The notes: generated from the sequence alone by a model not told the origin. A stretch of DNA of 58,199 nt from Frankiales bacterium (GCA_025465465.1 JAODND010000001.1:1-58199), one strand, 5' to 3'; counted from the first letter of the stretch, positions 36,732-45,528 are shown. Numbers and translations are program-made.

Positions 36732-37742
36732 ATGACGCCGCGACCTGCGGGAATCAAGGCCGTCGCGGCACGCGCAGGAGTGTCGGTAGGCACGGTGTCG
36801 AACGTGCTGAACCGGCCCGACCAGGTCGCGAAGGGCACGCGACGCAAGGTCGAGGAGGCGATCCGCGAGCTCGGGTTCGTGCGCAACGCCTCAGCCAGCA
36901 CCCTCAAGGCCGGCCGCAGCATGACGCTCGGCCTCGTCGTCCTCGACATCGGCAACCCGTTCTTCACCGAGGTCGCGCGGGGGGTCGAGCAGGCAGCGAG
37001 CGAGCGCGGGTACACGGTCCTGCTGTGCAACTCCGCGGGGACCCCCAGCCGGCAGGAGGCCCATCTCCGCTTCCTCGAGGAGCAGCGGGTCGACGGAGTG
37101 CTGCTCACGCCCGTCACCGAGGACAGCGACCGGATCGAGCGTCTCCGGAGCAGAGCTACGGCCGTGGTTCTGGTCGACGAGGCAGGCCGCGGCGACTGTT
37201 GCTCCGTCGCCGTCGACGACGTCCGGGGAGGCCAGTTGGCCGGGGAGCACCTGCTCGCAACCGGCCGTCGCCGGATCACCTATGTCACAGGGCCGGACTC
37301 CATCCGCCAGTGCGCCGACCGAGGCCGAGGGCTGGTCGAGGCCGTCACTGCCGCCGGGCTGGACGCGCACGACACGATCCGCGTCCTCGAGGTGCCGGAG
37401 CTGACGGGGATCGAGGGCAGGCAGTCCGTCGAGCGCCTCCTCGCCGACGGCTGGTCCGACGCGGCCTTCTGCGCGAACGACGTGGTCGCCCTGGGGGTAC
37501 TCGGCGGGCTGCTCTCGGCCGGTGTCCGCGTACCCCAGGATCTCGCTCTGATCGGCTACGACGACATCGAGTTCGCAGCCACCGCTGCAGTGCCGCTGAC
37601 GTCGATCCAGCAACCCGCCGTGCAGATCGGCCAGACCGCCGCCGCGCTCGTCCTCGACGAGCTCACCCGCCGGGACGAGCACGCCCACCAGGAGGTGGTG
37701 TTCCGACCTGACCTGGTCATCCGTCGGTCGACCAGCTCCTAG
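36732..37742 (+). CDS. LacI family repressor of the rhamnose operon
   Basis: 336 residues, ATG 36732 with GGAGG upstream. Helix-turn-helix AGIKAVAARAGVSVGTVSNV, hinge FVRNASASTLKAGRSMTLGL (in parts), then a periplasmic-sugar-binding effector domain (LDIGNPFFTEVARGVE, CANDVVALGVL, LIGYDDIEFA). Divergent from rhaI across a 192-base gap that holds two matching operators; L-rhamnose or a phosphorylated intermediate is the likely inducer. Confidence 0.94.
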   Translation: MTPRPAGIKAVAARAGVSVGTVSNVLNRPDQVAKGTRRKVEEAIRELGFVRNASASTLKAGRSMTLGLVVLDIGNPFFTEVARGVEQAASERGYTVLLCNSAGTPSRQEAHLRFLEEQRVDGVLLTPVTEDSDRIERLRSRATAVVLVDEAGRGDCCSVAVDDVRGGQLAGEHLLATGRRRITYVTGPDSIRQCADRGRGLVEAVTAAGLDAHDTIRVLEVPELTGIEGRQSVERLLADGWSDAAFCANDVVALGVLGGLLSAGVRVPQDLALIGYDDIEFAATAAVPLTSIQQPAVQIGQTAAALVLDELTRRDEHAHQEVVFRPDLVIRRSTSS

Positions 37743-37940
37743 CGCGCAGCGACGACCGGTGCAGAGCGAGGAACTCACTCAAAGACGAGATCGACAAGGT
37801 TTCGGCCGCGGCGGCAAGCCTTCTGCTGATGCAGCCTCCGCGCAGGACCTGGCCTGACCGCGCTGGGTCCCACAGCCGTGACGGCGAGGGCAACGACAAT
37901 GGCCGCCGAACCGGGATTCCCGGGTCAGCAGCCTTTGCCA

Positions 37941-37977
37941 TCGGGTGAACCTGAGGGGACTCGAACCTTTTGCCCCC
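37941..37977 (-). repeat. Partial duplicate of tRNA-Ala 3' end
   Basis: 31 of 37 bases match 38618-38654, the 3' end of tRNA-Ala plus a few flanking bases, in the same orientation. The shared core is CTGAGGGGACTCGAACC. The T-arm stem is broken and no 5' half is present, so this is not a working tRNA. Confidence 0.8.
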
Positions 37978-38113
37978 GTACGCCGAACACAACAGCGCAG
38001 CTCTTTGCTCGCTCATTACGGGCGGCCTCCCCGGAGCATCCGATGCGGAACGGACCGGGTTCAGCGCGACGGCGACCCTGTGGACAAGAAGCGCGCGCAG
38101 ATAGTGCAAACCC

Positions 38114-38119
38114 TAGGTT
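38114..38119 (+). promoter_or_regulatory. Putative -10 box for leaderless AbiEi-like ORF
   Basis: TAGGTT, seven bases before ATG 38127, inside the small palindrome AAACCCTAGGTTT. Confidence 0.35.
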
Positions 38120-38126
38120 TCACGAC

Positions 38127-38471
38127 ATGACACGTCGCAAGCCACACCGCCGCCTCTCCGTCGATGCAAACGGATGCCTCACGGAGACCATGTCCGTCGG
38201 GGGACACAAGGTCGTCGTCCACTATGACGACATCCCCGAGTCCGACGTCACGGAGGTCGATGGGTTGCCGGTTACTACCCCTCTTCGCACGGTGATCGAT
38301 CTGGCGCCAGAGCTGTCCGACACCGACCTCCAACGCGTCATCCGCGATTGCCTGAACCGTGGGCTGTTCACAGTTGATCAGGCGCTGGCCCGGGTCTCGG
38401 AACCCGACATGGCCACTCGTCCCGGTGCGCAGATCCTCAAGGAGCACCTCCCGTCCCCTGATCTCGCGTGA
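38127..38471 (+). CDS. Short AbiEi/DUF559-like protein, probably a truncated remnant
   Basis: 114 residues. The segment DIPESDVTEVDGLPVTTPLR, TVIDLAPELSDTDLQRVIRD and GLFTVDQALARV matches the middle region shared by AbiEi-type antitoxins and their DUF559-carrying actinobacterial relatives (GLPVTSPxRTxxDLA...). Both the N-terminal winged helix and the C-terminal nuclease-like domain are missing, so it is either a remnant or a stand-alone small protein. It lies between tRNA-Ala and a partial copy of that tRNA, as if left over from an integrated element. Confidence 0.5.
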   Translation: MTRRKPHRRLSVDANGCLTETMSVGGHKVVVHYDDIPESDVTEVDGLPVTTPLRTVIDLAPELSDTDLQRVIRDCLNRGLFTVDQALARVSEPDMATRPGAQILKEHLPSPDLA

Positions 38472-38562
38472 CATGTGGCCGGCACAAGCGCAGGCCACGG
38501 CGAGAACCCCAACAGGACCGGTTGAGTCGCGCCGATCGTGTTACCACACGAGTTCGGAAGGG

Positions 38563-38599
38563 GAAAGAACGAGGGCCCCTGCTCAGCGAGCAGAGGCCC
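38563..38599 (-). terminator. Intrinsic terminator of tRNA-Ala
   Basis: In tRNA direction GGGCCTCTGCTC and GAGCAGGGGCCC form a 12-bp stem with a three-base loop, followed by TCGTTCTTT. It lies 23 bases past the tRNA 3' end. Confidence 0.85.
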
Positions 38600-38622
38600 A
38601 AGTCAGACGCATGATCCTCGGG

Positions 38623-38695
38623 TGGAGCTGAGGGGACTCGAACCCCTGACCCCCACACTGCCAGTGTGGTGCGCTACCAGCTGCGCCACAGCCCC
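38623..38695 (-). tRNA. tRNA-Ala (anticodon GGC)
   Basis: 73-base cloverleaf. Acceptor stem GGGGCTG / CAGCTCC with discriminator A; D arm GCGCAGCTGGTAGCGC; anticodon stem CCACA/TGTGG with loop CTGGCAG, giving anticodon GGC (reads GCC/GCU codons); T arm AGGGGTTCGAGTCCCCT. The 3' CCA is not encoded (CCG follows). A TAGAGT box at 38715-38710 is suitably placed as its -10 promoter element. Confidence 0.96.
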
Positions 38696-38715
38696 GTGGT
38701 GCTCAGAGGACTCTA

Positions 38716-39366
38716 CTAGAAAGCCCGCGGGTGCTGCGGAGAGCCGTCAGTGGCACCGGTCGGCGGGCCGGTCAGCGGGCCGAGGCCGGCGTTGTGGCGC
38801 TCGAGCCGCCAGCCGAAGGCGGACTCGACGAGCGAGGACCAGCAGGTGTTGCCGAGGGGAGCCAACCGACGCCACTGGTCGACCGGCAGCTCGGTGAGCA
38901 TGCCGACGAGGGCGCGGGCGGTGCCGCCGTGGGTGACGAGCAGCAGGGTCCCCTCGTCGACGAGGTGGTCGAGAGCAGCCTGCCTCGCACGCTCCCCGAC
39001 CTCGGCTGGCGTCTCGCCACCGACCGGGTGGCCCTCGTGGCGCCGCCAGGCCTCGAACTCGTCGGGCCAGCCCGCGCCGACCTCGTCGCCCGTCAGACCC
39101 TGCCAGTCACCGAAGTACGTCTCCCGCAGGCGCGCGTCGAGGAGCAGCGGGAGCCCCACGTGGGCGCAGATCGCCTGCGCTGTCGCGTGCGCGCGAAGCA
39201 GGTCGGAGCTGACCACCTTGGCAGGCGGGTCCGCGGCGAAGACGGTGCCGAGGGCCTCGGCCTGCGCGAGGCCCAGCTCATCGAGCGGGGTGTCGAGCTG
39301 GCCCTGGATCCGACCCTCGCTGTTGTGCGCCGTGCGGCCGTGCCGGAGCAGAACGATCCTTCTCAC
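38716..39366 (-). CDS. gpgP: Histidine phosphatase, probable glucosyl-3-phosphoglycerate phosphatase
   Basis: 216 residues from GTG 39366. Phosphoglycerate-mutase fold: IVLLRHGRTAHN at the N-terminus with catalytic His, the acidic residue in LRETYFGDWQG, and second His in LLLVTHGGTAR. The order nadD-rsfS-this gene equals that around Mycobacterium tuberculosis Rv2419c (GpgP), which dephosphorylates glucosyl-3-phosphoglycerate in methylglucose-lipopolysaccharide synthesis; that function is inferred from context. GTGA overlap with rsfS. The C-terminal tail is proline/glycine-rich. Confidence 0.88.
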   Translation of the reverse strand: MRRIVLLRHGRTAHNSEGRIQGQLDTPLDELGLAQAEALGTVFAADPPAKVVSSDLLRAHATAQAICAHVGLPLLLDARLRETYFGDWQGLTGDEVGAGWPDEFEAWRRHEGHPVGGETPAEVGERARQAALDHLVDEGTLLLVTHGGTARALVGMLTELPVDQWRRLAPLGNTCWSSLVESAFGWRLERHNAGLGPLTGPPTGATDGSPQHPRAF

Positions 39367-39734
39367 GACGGCAGAGCAGCGTCCACGAACGGGATGACCG
39401 GGCAGTCCTTCCAGAGCCGCTCGAGCGCGTAGTAGATCCGCTCCTCCTGGTGCTGGACGTGCACGATGATCTCGGCGAAGTCGAGGAGCACCCAACGCCC
39501 CTCCTTCTCACCCTCGCGCCGGACGGGCTTGGCGCCGAGCTCGCGCAGCTTTTCCTCGATGCCGTCGACGATCGCCATGACCTGCCGGTCGTTGGGTGCG
39601 GAGGCGAGGACGAAGACGTCGGTGATCACGAGCTGCTCGCTGACGTCGAGGAGCAGGATGTCCTGTCCGAGCTTGTCGGCGGCGGCCTGGGCGGCGGCCA
39701 GCGCAAGTTCGACGGCGCGGTCGGAGGCGGACAT
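39363..39734 (-). CDS. rsfS: Ribosome silencing factor RsfS
   Basis: 123 residues, the usual length. DILLLDVSEQLVITDVFVLA near residue 25, APNDRQVMAIVDGIEEKLRE, and GRWVLLDFAEIIVHVQHQEER with the conserved D-x-x-x-x-x-V-H motif. Binds L14 and blocks subunit joining in starvation. Stop overlaps the phosphatase start. Lies ten bases after the LCP gene, with TAACCT seven bases before its ATG, so it may also be made from a leaderless transcript. Confidence 0.97.
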   Translation of the reverse strand: MSASDRAVELALAAAQAAADKLGQDILLLDVSEQLVITDVFVLASAPNDRQVMAIVDGIEEKLRELGAKPVRREGEKEGRWVLLDFAEIIVHVQHQEERIYYALERLWKDCPVIPFVDAALPS

Positions 39735-39741
39735 GACGACC

Positions 39742-39747
39742 AGGTTA
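39742..39747 (-). promoter_or_regulatory. Putative -10 box for leaderless rsfS
   Basis: TAACCT on the minus strand, seven bases before ATG 39734, overlapping the end of the LCP gene. Confidence 0.35.
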
Positions 39748-40941
39748 CTTGGCCTTGAAGTCCGCGCCGACGATCACGACGACGTCGGCGATGGTGCCGA
39801 TCTCGTCCGTGGTCTGCACCGAGTCGCCGGGTACGCCGAGGGCCTTGGCCACCGACCTGCCGACCGCGAGCGACTGCTCCGTCGCCGTCGGTACGAGGAC
39901 GATCGTGTTCGCGAACCCGAAGTGCGGAGCATTGCGACTGCCGATGAACACGAAGCCGGCGGGTACGAGCTTCGCGCGCACCTTGTCCCCGAGCCCAGGG
40001 GTCCCCACGCCGTTCAGGACCAGCACCCTGTTGCCGCTCTTGCGGGCGCCGGGCGGGATCGACTGGGAGAGCAGGTCGTCGACGAGCGCCTTGTCCCCGG
40101 CGGCGTCGATGCGGAAGCGCTGCTGGTCGTCGACGTCGACCTTCGTCACCGGCAACGACTGGTACTGCAGGTCGTTGCTCGCGTCGTCGCCCTCGAGCCC
40201 CTGCAGGATCCCGGCCACTGTCGCGGCAGGCTGCGTCGTGGCGGACCCCGAACCCAGGGAGGCGAGCAGGGACGTCGTGTCCTTGGGGAGCACGTTGAGC
40301 ATCGCGTCGAAGACCGCTTGCAGCCGAGTCAGGCGTACCTGCTCCTGCTCCCCAGCTGCGAGATAGGTGGCGTAGCTGAGCGCCTGGCTCCCGCCCAGCC
40401 GTTGCTGTCCCGGGTTGAGCAGGACGGTGCGGTTGCGCTGCACCACGACGTCGACGTTGACCGTCACGCCGCCGAGAGTGTCGATGAGCCGCGAGAAAGA
40501 GGTCGCGTCGACAACCCAGCTGCCGTCGATGATGACGCCCATCAGGTCGGACAGCGCGTTGCGCGACCCGCTGACCCCGCCGATCTTGATGGCCGAGCCG
40601 AACTGGCCGCTGCCGACGCCTGGGACGTTGGCCAGGACCTGCGGCTGGATGAGCACGACCGCGCCCGTCTTGCTCTTCCGGTCATCGGCCAGCAGCGCAG
40701 ACATCACGGCTGAGCCATCAGACCCCGTCACCTGGAACAGCAGGGTCTTCTGCGTACGCACCGGCGCCTTGTTGCCGACACTCGATGACCCGCCGTTCTT
40801 GACCAGCAGGAACGTGGCGGCGGCAGCGAGCAGGACGAACGCCATCGCGCCGGCGACCACGAGGCGGCGGCGCTGCCTGCGGCGACGCTCCCGCTGTTCG
40901 GTGCGCCGGCCGACGCGGGTGCCGGTCGACGGTTCGGTCAC
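39745..40941 (-). CDS. LytR-CpsA-Psr (LCP) family protein with LytR_C domain
   Basis: 398 residues. A very basic N-terminus (RRRRQRRR), one membrane helix near residues 27-47, an extracytoplasmic LCP-like domain ([46 protein letters not shown]) and a C-terminal LytR_C domain ([21 protein letters not shown]). LCP proteins attach glycopolymers to peptidoglycan. The polyanion-binding Arg pattern is less complete than in canonical members, so catalytic activity is uncertain. GTGA overlap with nadD. Confidence 0.88.
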   Translation of the reverse strand: MTEPSTGTRVGRRTEQRERRRRQRRRLVVAGAMAFVLLAAAATFLLVKNGGSSSVGNKAPVRTQKTLLFQVTGSDGSAVMSALLADDRKSKTGAVVLIQPQVLANVPGVGSGQFGSAIKIGGVSGSRNALSDLMGVIIDGSWVVDATSFSRLIDTLGGVTVNVDVVVQRNRTVLLNPGQQRLGGSQALSYATYLAAGEQEQVRLTRLQAVFDAMLNVLPKDTTSLLASLGSGSATTQPAATVAGILQGLEGDDASNDLQYQSLPVTKVDVDDQQRFRIDAAGDKALVDDLLSQSIPPGARKSGNRVLVLNGVGTPGLGDKVRAKLVPAGFVFIGSRNAPHFGFANTIVLVPTATEQSLAVGRSVAKALGVPGDSVQTTDEIGTIADVVVIVGADFKAK

Positions 40942-41531
40942 GATGCGCTCCGGTAGAGGTGCCGCTTCTCGATGTATTGCACGACCCCGTCCGGCAGGAG
41001 GTACCAGACCGGCTGGCCAGCGGCCACGCGGGCGCGGCAGTCGCTGGAGGAGATCGCGAGGGCAGGGACCTCCAGCAGCGTCACCGCGCCGGCCGGGAAG
41101 TCTGCGAGGTCGACGGGTTCGTACCCGGGCCGACTGACACCGACGAAGTGGGCCAACGCGAACAGCTCGTCCGCCGACCGCCAGCCGAGGATCTGCTGGA
41201 GTGCGTCAGAGCCCGTGATGAAGAACAGCTCCGCATCGTCGTACAAGGCCTTGAGCTCGCGCAGGGTGTCGATCGTGTAGGTGTCACCCGGACGGTCGAT
41301 GTCCACGCGGCTGACCGAGAAGCGCGGGTTGCTGGCGGTCGCCACGACAGTCATGAGGTAGCGGTCTTCGGCGGGGCTGACCTCGCGATCGACCTTCTGC
41401 CAGGGCGCACCCGTCGGGACGAAGACGACCTCGTCGAGCTCGTAGCGCGCCGCGACCTCGTTGGCAGCGGACAGGTGGCCATGGTGGACGGGGTCGAACG
41501 TCCCGCCCATCACTCCGATGCGTCTGCCCAC
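40938..41531 (-). CDS. nadD: Nicotinate-nucleotide adenylyltransferase
   Basis: 197 residues. [20 protein letters not shown] carries the nucleotidyltransferase GxFxPxHxGH signature; [21 protein letters not shown] and a C-terminal [13 protein letters not shown] (the ISSTxIR motif, here with Asp-Cys) complete the family pattern. Makes nicotinate adenine dinucleotide for NAD synthesis. GTG 41531 with TAGCCT seven bases upstream. First gene of nadD-LCP-rsfS-gpgP. Confidence 0.97.
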   Translation of the reverse strand: MGRRIGVMGGTFDPVHHGHLSAANEVAARYELDEVVFVPTGAPWQKVDREVSPAEDRYLMTVVATASNPRFSVSRVDIDRPGDTYTIDTLRELKALYDDAELFFITGSDALQQILGWRSADELFALAHFVGVSRPGYEPVDLADFPAGAVTLLEVPALAISSSDCRARVAAGQPVWYLLPDGVVQYIEKRHLYRSAS

Positions 41532-41538
41532 GCGGGTC

Positions 41539-41544
41539 AGGCTA
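41539..41544 (-). promoter_or_regulatory. Putative -10 box for leaderless nadD
   Basis: TAGCCT on the minus strand, seven bases before GTG 41531. Confidence 0.45.
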
Positions 41545-41556
41545 GTGCGGCGAGCC

Positions 41557-42696
41557 TCAGACGAGGCGACGGCGCGCGAGACGCCAGCCGAGGCGCAGCA
41601 CCACGAGTCCGACGGCCGCGAGGATCAGGGCCAGCAGCCCCTTGCCGCTGCGGGAGATGAGTGACTCCACGCCGCTGGCAAACCCGTGCTTCGCGTTGTC
41701 CCACGACTTCGACAGCCCGCTCGTGACGTGCGCCGCCTTCACGGCCTTGGGCTTCTCGCTCACCGTCACCGACAGCGTGGCCATCGACGTCTGGTCCTTG
41801 AGCACCCGCATCCGGCCCTTGAGCTGGTCGATCTGCAGCTGCACCGAGTCGACGCGCTGCTGCACGCTCAGCGTCTCGCCGATCGTGTTGGCGCGCGACA
41901 GGATCGTCAGGAAGCGGTCGCGGGCGGCCGTGAGCGACTGGATCTGGGCGTTCACATCGGCGTACTGCGCCGTGACGTCCTGCCCGCTCGAGCTGCTGCT
42001 GTCGACCTTGCCAGCGCCGTTGTTCACCTGGTCGCGGACCGCCTGTACGACACCCTCGAACCTGTCGACCGGCACCCGCAGGCTCACGGTCGACGTCGGG
42101 TCGTCACCGAACTCCTGGCTCTTGGAGCCGGAGACGTAGCCACCCGCGGCCTGCGCGAGGGTCTGCACCCTGCCGATCACGGCGCTGACCTTGCCCTGGT
42201 TGACGATGAGCGCGATGGACCCGGTCTTCACGATCTTCGCGCTGTCCGCGAAGCCAGGCGTCTGCGGAGCACTGACGGGTGCCGGCACCGGGCCGAACGG
42301 CGGCGCGCCGCTGTCGGAGCTGAAGGTTGTCGTCCCCGGTACGGCCGGTGCCCCGGCCGCTGGGGCAAGAGAGCCCACCACTTTGCTGCGGCTGAGGGGG
42401 CTTGTGCCGGTGGTGCCGCTGGTGCCGCCGGTCGAGCCGGCCGCCGCGCTCGGCAGCGCTGCCGGCACCTGCTTGGTCGAGACCGTCGTGCTGCCGAACG
42501 ACTTCACGACGAGCACACCCACCACGAGAGCCGCGGCCACGGCGGTCCAGCGGAGCATCCGGGTGCGATCGGGCCGCGCTGTGCTGACGGCGAGCTCGTC
42601 GAGCACGAAGCTCGGCCCCTCGTCGGGGATCGGGAAGGACTCGGCGGTCTCGCCGAGCAGGCGGGCGAGGTCGTCGTCGCTGAGCATGAGGTTCAC
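41557..42696 (-). CDS. DUF4349 membrane protein, putative anti-sigma partner
   Basis: 379 residues. A short acidic N-terminal region ([20 protein letters not shown]), one membrane helix near residues 50-66, a long Ser/Thr/Gly/Ala/Pro-rich extracytoplasmic linker, the DUF4349 domain with a coiled coil ([40 protein letters not shown]), and a C-terminal helix near residues 350-370. GTG overlaps the ECF sigma gene stop by four bases, which suggests the cytoplasmic end restrains that sigma factor. No zinc HxxxCxxC anti-sigma motif is present. Anti-sigma role is inferred. Confidence 0.82.
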   Translation of the reverse strand: MNLMLSDDDLARLLGETAESFPIPDEGPSFVLDELAVSTARPDRTRMLRWTAVAAALVVGVLVVKSFGSTTVSTKQVPAALPSAAAGSTGGTSGTTGTSPLSRSKVVGSLAPAAGAPAVPGTTTFSSDSGAPPFGPVPAPVSAPQTPGFADSAKIVKTGSIALIVNQGKVSAVIGRVQTLAQAAGGYVSGSKSQEFGDDPTSTVSLRVPVDRFEGVVQAVRDQVNNGAGKVDSSSSSGQDVTAQYADVNAQIQSLTAARDRFLTILSRANTIGETLSVQQRVDSVQLQIDQLKGRMRVLKDQTSMATLSVTVSEKPKAVKAAHVTSGLSKSWDNAKHGFASGVESLISRSGKGLLALILAAVGLVVLRLGWRLARRRLV

Positions 42697-43250
42697 TGCG
42701 CTGCCTCCTGAGATGTGGCCCAGGCAGCCAGCCGGGGATCGAGGGCGAGCCGCTGCCGGGCGTCGTACAGGCGGCTCTTGACGGTGCCGGGGCGGCGGTC
42801 GATCGCGACGGCGATCTCCTTCTCCGACAGCCCGGCATAGAAGCGGAGGACGAGCGGGACCCGCAGCGTCTCGGGCAGCTCGGCAAGGGCAGCCAGCACA
42901 TCCTCGGCGAGCTGCGAGCGCTCGGCCATCTCGTGCGGACTGTCCGACGGGTCGGCCAGCGACTCCAGACCGAAGTCGCCGCCGTCCTTACCGGTGCGGC
43001 TCTTCTCGCTGCGGATCCTGCTGACACAGGCGTTGACGACGACCCGGTAGAGCCACGCCTTGCGGGCGGCGCCGACCGGGACGGCGTCCCGGAAGCGCCA
43101 CACCCGCAGGAACGCCTCCTGCACCGCGTCCTGCGCCTCGACCGGGTCCCGCAAGACCAGGCAGGCCGTGCGATAGGCCATGCCGTAGTCCTGCCTGAGC
43201 CACACCTCAAGCTCGTCCTGCGGAGCCAATGCGCCACCCCCTTCGCGCAT
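42693..43250 (-). CDS. ECF-type RNA polymerase sigma factor
   Basis: About 185 residues. Sigma region 2: AYRTACLVLRDPVEAQDAVQ, EAFLRVWRFRDAVPVGAARK, AWLYRVVVNACVSRIR; region 4: LAELPETLRVPLVLRFYAGL, SEKEIAVAIDRRPGTVKSRL. ATG 43250 is used; a TTG at 43229 has a better Shine-Dalgarno (GAAGGGGG) and may be the true start. Directly coupled to the DUF4349 gene, its probable membrane regulator. Confidence 0.92.
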   Translation of the reverse strand: MREGGGALAPQDELEVWLRQDYGMAYRTACLVLRDPVEAQDAVQEAFLRVWRFRDAVPVGAARKAWLYRVVVNACVSRIRSEKSRTGKDGGDFGLESLADPSDSPHEMAERSQLAEDVLAALAELPETLRVPLVLRFYAGLSEKEIAVAIDRRPGTVKSRLYDARQRLALDPRLAAWATSQEAAQ

Positions 43251-43279
43251 AGGACGCGGCAACGGGCGAATCGGTTCGC

Positions 43280-44662
43280 TCAGGCAGGCAGGAGCCGCTG
43301 GACGAACTCCTCGAGCTGCACGGCGTTGCGCACCTCGACCATCTCGATCAGCTCGCTGTAGGCCTGGGTGGCGGAGTCACCGCTCCCCCAGTACGCCGAC
43401 GGCTCCGGGTTCAGCCAGTAGGCGTGCCGGGCCCGCTGCACGAGCCGCTTCAGCGTTTGGGCGCCGGTCGCGCGGTAGTTGTTGCGGGCGTCGCCGAGGA
43501 TGAGCAGCGAGGTCCTCGGCCCGACCGCGTCCGGGTAGTCCTCGGCGAACTTCTCGATCGAGTGCCCATAGTCGCTGTGCCCGTCGAACCAGATGAGGTT
43601 GGCCTCGGCGTTCATGTGCGCCAGCGCATCCGCCACGTCACCGCCCGGCGTGAAGAACCGTGTGACCTCGTCGCAGGTGTCGATGAAGGCAAACGCCCGC
43701 ACCTTCGTGAACTGCTCGCGCAGCGCATAGGCGAGCAGCAGCGTGAAGTGCGCAAACCCCGCGACGGAGCCGGACACGTCGCAGAGCACGACGAGTTCGG
43801 GCTTGTGCGGCTTGTGCGGCTTGTGGTGCGTCACCAGCGGCACGCCACCGGTGGCCAGCGAGGCACGGACGGTACGACGGAAGTCGAGCTTGCCCGTCTT
43901 GCCGAGGCGTCGGCGGGCGGTGAGCCGGGTCGCGAGTCGGCGCGCCAACGGGAACACCTGGCGCCGCAGCTCGGCCATGTCGTTGCGCGAGGCCCGCAGG
44001 AAGTCGACCTGCTCCGCGAGCGGCTGAACGGCTGTCTTGGAGATCTGCTCGGCGCCACGGTCCTCGGCCAGCCGCCGACGTACCTCTGCCTCGACGAGCT
44101 CCTGGAACTTGCGGGTCCGCTCCTGGATCGTCTGGCGCGCCACCTTCTCCGCCATGCCACCGCGCTCCTGGCCTTGCAGCATCGCGTCGAGCAGCGACGC
44201 CATCAGCGTCTCCGGTGAGAGCTGTCGCAGCACGCGGTAGGAGAACCACGACTGCCGTCCGGGGGCGGTGTCGGCACGACCGAGGCCCTGGACGACCTGG
44301 CGGGCGAAGCGCTTCATCAGCTCCTCGTCGCCGTCGAGCAGGAGCTGCCGAAGCATGTCGCGGTAGGCCTCGGGATCCGCGGAACCGTCCTGGAGGTCGG
44401 CCAGCGGGTCGTCCTCGGTGAGGGTCTGGTCGCCGGTGACAGCTGGGTACCAGAGGTCGAAGAGGGTGTCGAAGGTCGTGCGGTGTGCCGGCCGCTTGAG
44501 GACGCAGGCGGCGTACGCATGTCGCAGCGCCTCGCGGTCGAGCAGCTCGATCGCCCCGAGGGCGCGCGTGCAGTCGAGCACCTCCGCGAGCGACACGGTC
44601 AGGCCTGCCTTGCGCAGCGCGTCCAGGAACGCGATCTCGCGGTCGACCAGCCCTGTCGCCAT
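43280..44662 (-). CDS. VWA-domain protein, CoxE-like
   Basis: 460 residues. N-terminal helical region typical of CoxE-like proteins (FLDALRKAGLTVSLAEVLDC), a basic middle, and a C-terminal von Willebrand A domain with the MIDAS motif DVSGSVAGF (D-x-S-x-S), later LLILGDARNN. A HKPHKPHKP repeat sits just before the VWA domain. Partner of the MoxR ATPase gene it overlaps by one base (TGATG); together they usually act as a chaperone inserting metals or activating enzymes. No CO-dehydrogenase genes are present here, so the client is unknown. Confidence 0.92.
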   Translation of the reverse strand: MATGLVDREIAFLDALRKAGLTVSLAEVLDCTRALGAIELLDREALRHAYAACVLKRPAHRTTFDTLFDLWYPAVTGDQTLTEDDPLADLQDGSADPEAYRDMLRQLLLDGDEELMKRFARQVVQGLGRADTAPGRQSWFSYRVLRQLSPETLMASLLDAMLQGQERGGMAEKVARQTIQERTRKFQELVEAEVRRRLAEDRGAEQISKTAVQPLAEQVDFLRASRNDMAELRRQVFPLARRLATRLTARRRLGKTGKLDFRRTVRASLATGGVPLVTHHKPHKPHKPELVVLCDVSGSVAGFAHFTLLLAYALREQFTKVRAFAFIDTCDEVTRFFTPGGDVADALAHMNAEANLIWFDGHSDYGHSIEKFAEDYPDAVGPRTSLLILGDARNNYRATGAQTLKRLVQRARHAYWLNPEPSAYWGSGDSATQAYSELIEMVEVRNAVQLEEFVQRLLPA

Positions 44663-45528
44663 CAGTTCAGCTTCAGCTGCTCGATGGCGCGGGTGTGGTC
44701 GCTCGCGTGCTTGAGGACGACACCGAGGGTCTCGTGGACGGCCTGCTCGTCGAGGGTGTCGAGGCCGAGGGCGACGAGCGTCCTGGCCCAGTCGATGGTC
44801 TCAGCGATCGAGGGCGACTTCTTGAGCTCGAGAGCTCGCAGGGCGCGGACGGTGCGTACCAGGGAATCGGCGAGCTGCTCGGCGACCTCAGGCACCCGGG
44901 ACAGGACGATCGCCTTCTCACGGTCCGCGGCCGGGTAGTCGAGGTGCAGGTAGAGGCAGCGGCGCTTGAGCGCCTCCGACAGCTCGCGGGTCGCGTTGGA
45001 CGTGAGGAACACCAGCGGCCGGCGCGCGGCGACGATGGTGCCGAGCTCGGGGATCGTGACCTGGAAGTCGGACAGGACCTCGAGCAGCAGCCCCTCGACC
45101 TCGACGTCTGCCTTGTCGGTCTCGTCGATGAGCAGGACCGTGGGGTTGGGGTTGCGGATCGCCGTCAGCAGCGGCCGGCTGAGCAGGAACTCCTCGGCGA
45201 AGACGTCATCGTGGATCTCGTCCCACGCAGTGTCGTCTGATGCAGCCTGGATCCGCAGCAGCTGCTTCTTGTAGTTCCACTCATACAGTGCGCGGGCCTC
45301 GTCGAGCCCCTCGTAGCACTGCAGGCGGATGAGCTCCGAGCCGGTCGCGGTCGCGACGGACTTCGCGAGCTCGGTCTTGCCGACGCCGGCCGGGCCCTCG
45401 ATGAGGAGTGGCTTGCCGAGCCGGTCGGCGAGGAAGACCGTCGTCGCGATCGCGTGGTCAGTGAGGTAGCCGGCCGCGCTGAGGCGCGCGGCGGTGTCCT
45501 CGACGGACGCGAACTGGGGCTGCAGCAC
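44662..45528 (-). CDS. MoxR family AAA+ ATPase
   Basis: 288 residues. Walker A EGPAGVGKTELAKSV near residue 44, Walker B VLLIDETDKAD near residue 130, sensor-1 FLTSNATRELSEALKRRC with arginine finger, and a C-terminal lid. GTG 45528 with Shine-Dalgarno GAAGGAG. Works with the CoxE-like VWA protein encoded immediately downstream. Confidence 0.95.
   Translation of the reverse strand: MLQPQFASVEDTAARLSAAGYLTDHAIATTVFLADRLGKPLLIEGPAGVGKTELAKSVATATGSELIRLQCYEGLDEARALYEWNYKKQLLRIQAASDDTAWDEIHDDVFAEEFLLSRPLLTAIRNPNPTVLLIDETDKADVEVEGLLLEVLSDFQVTIPELGTIVAARRPLVFLTSNATRELSEALKRRCLYLHLDYPAADREKAIVLSRVPEVAEQLADSLVRTVRALRALELKKSPSIAETIDWARTLVALGLDTLDEQAVHETLGVVLKHASDHTRAIEQLKLN

Larger units (their letters stand above)
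37743..38126. other. Gene-free stretch after the repressor, containing a partial tRNA copy
   Basis: 384 bases without a supported gene. The only notable content is a partial copy of the tRNA-Ala 3' end at 37941-37977 and, at the right end, AAACC-CTA-GGTTT around the -10 box of the next ORF. The composition looks less coding-like than the neighbours. Confidence 0.6.

Noticed and set aside
37941..37977. A functional second tRNA gene
   Set aside because: Only the 3' part resembles tRNA-Ala; the T stem is mismatched and no anticodon arm or 5' acceptor strand lies at the right distance.
5294..38622. The whole accessory region as one genomic island
   Set aside because: No integrase, no matching end repeats across its whole length, and several independent operons; only the small 37941-38654 segment shows an att-like duplication.
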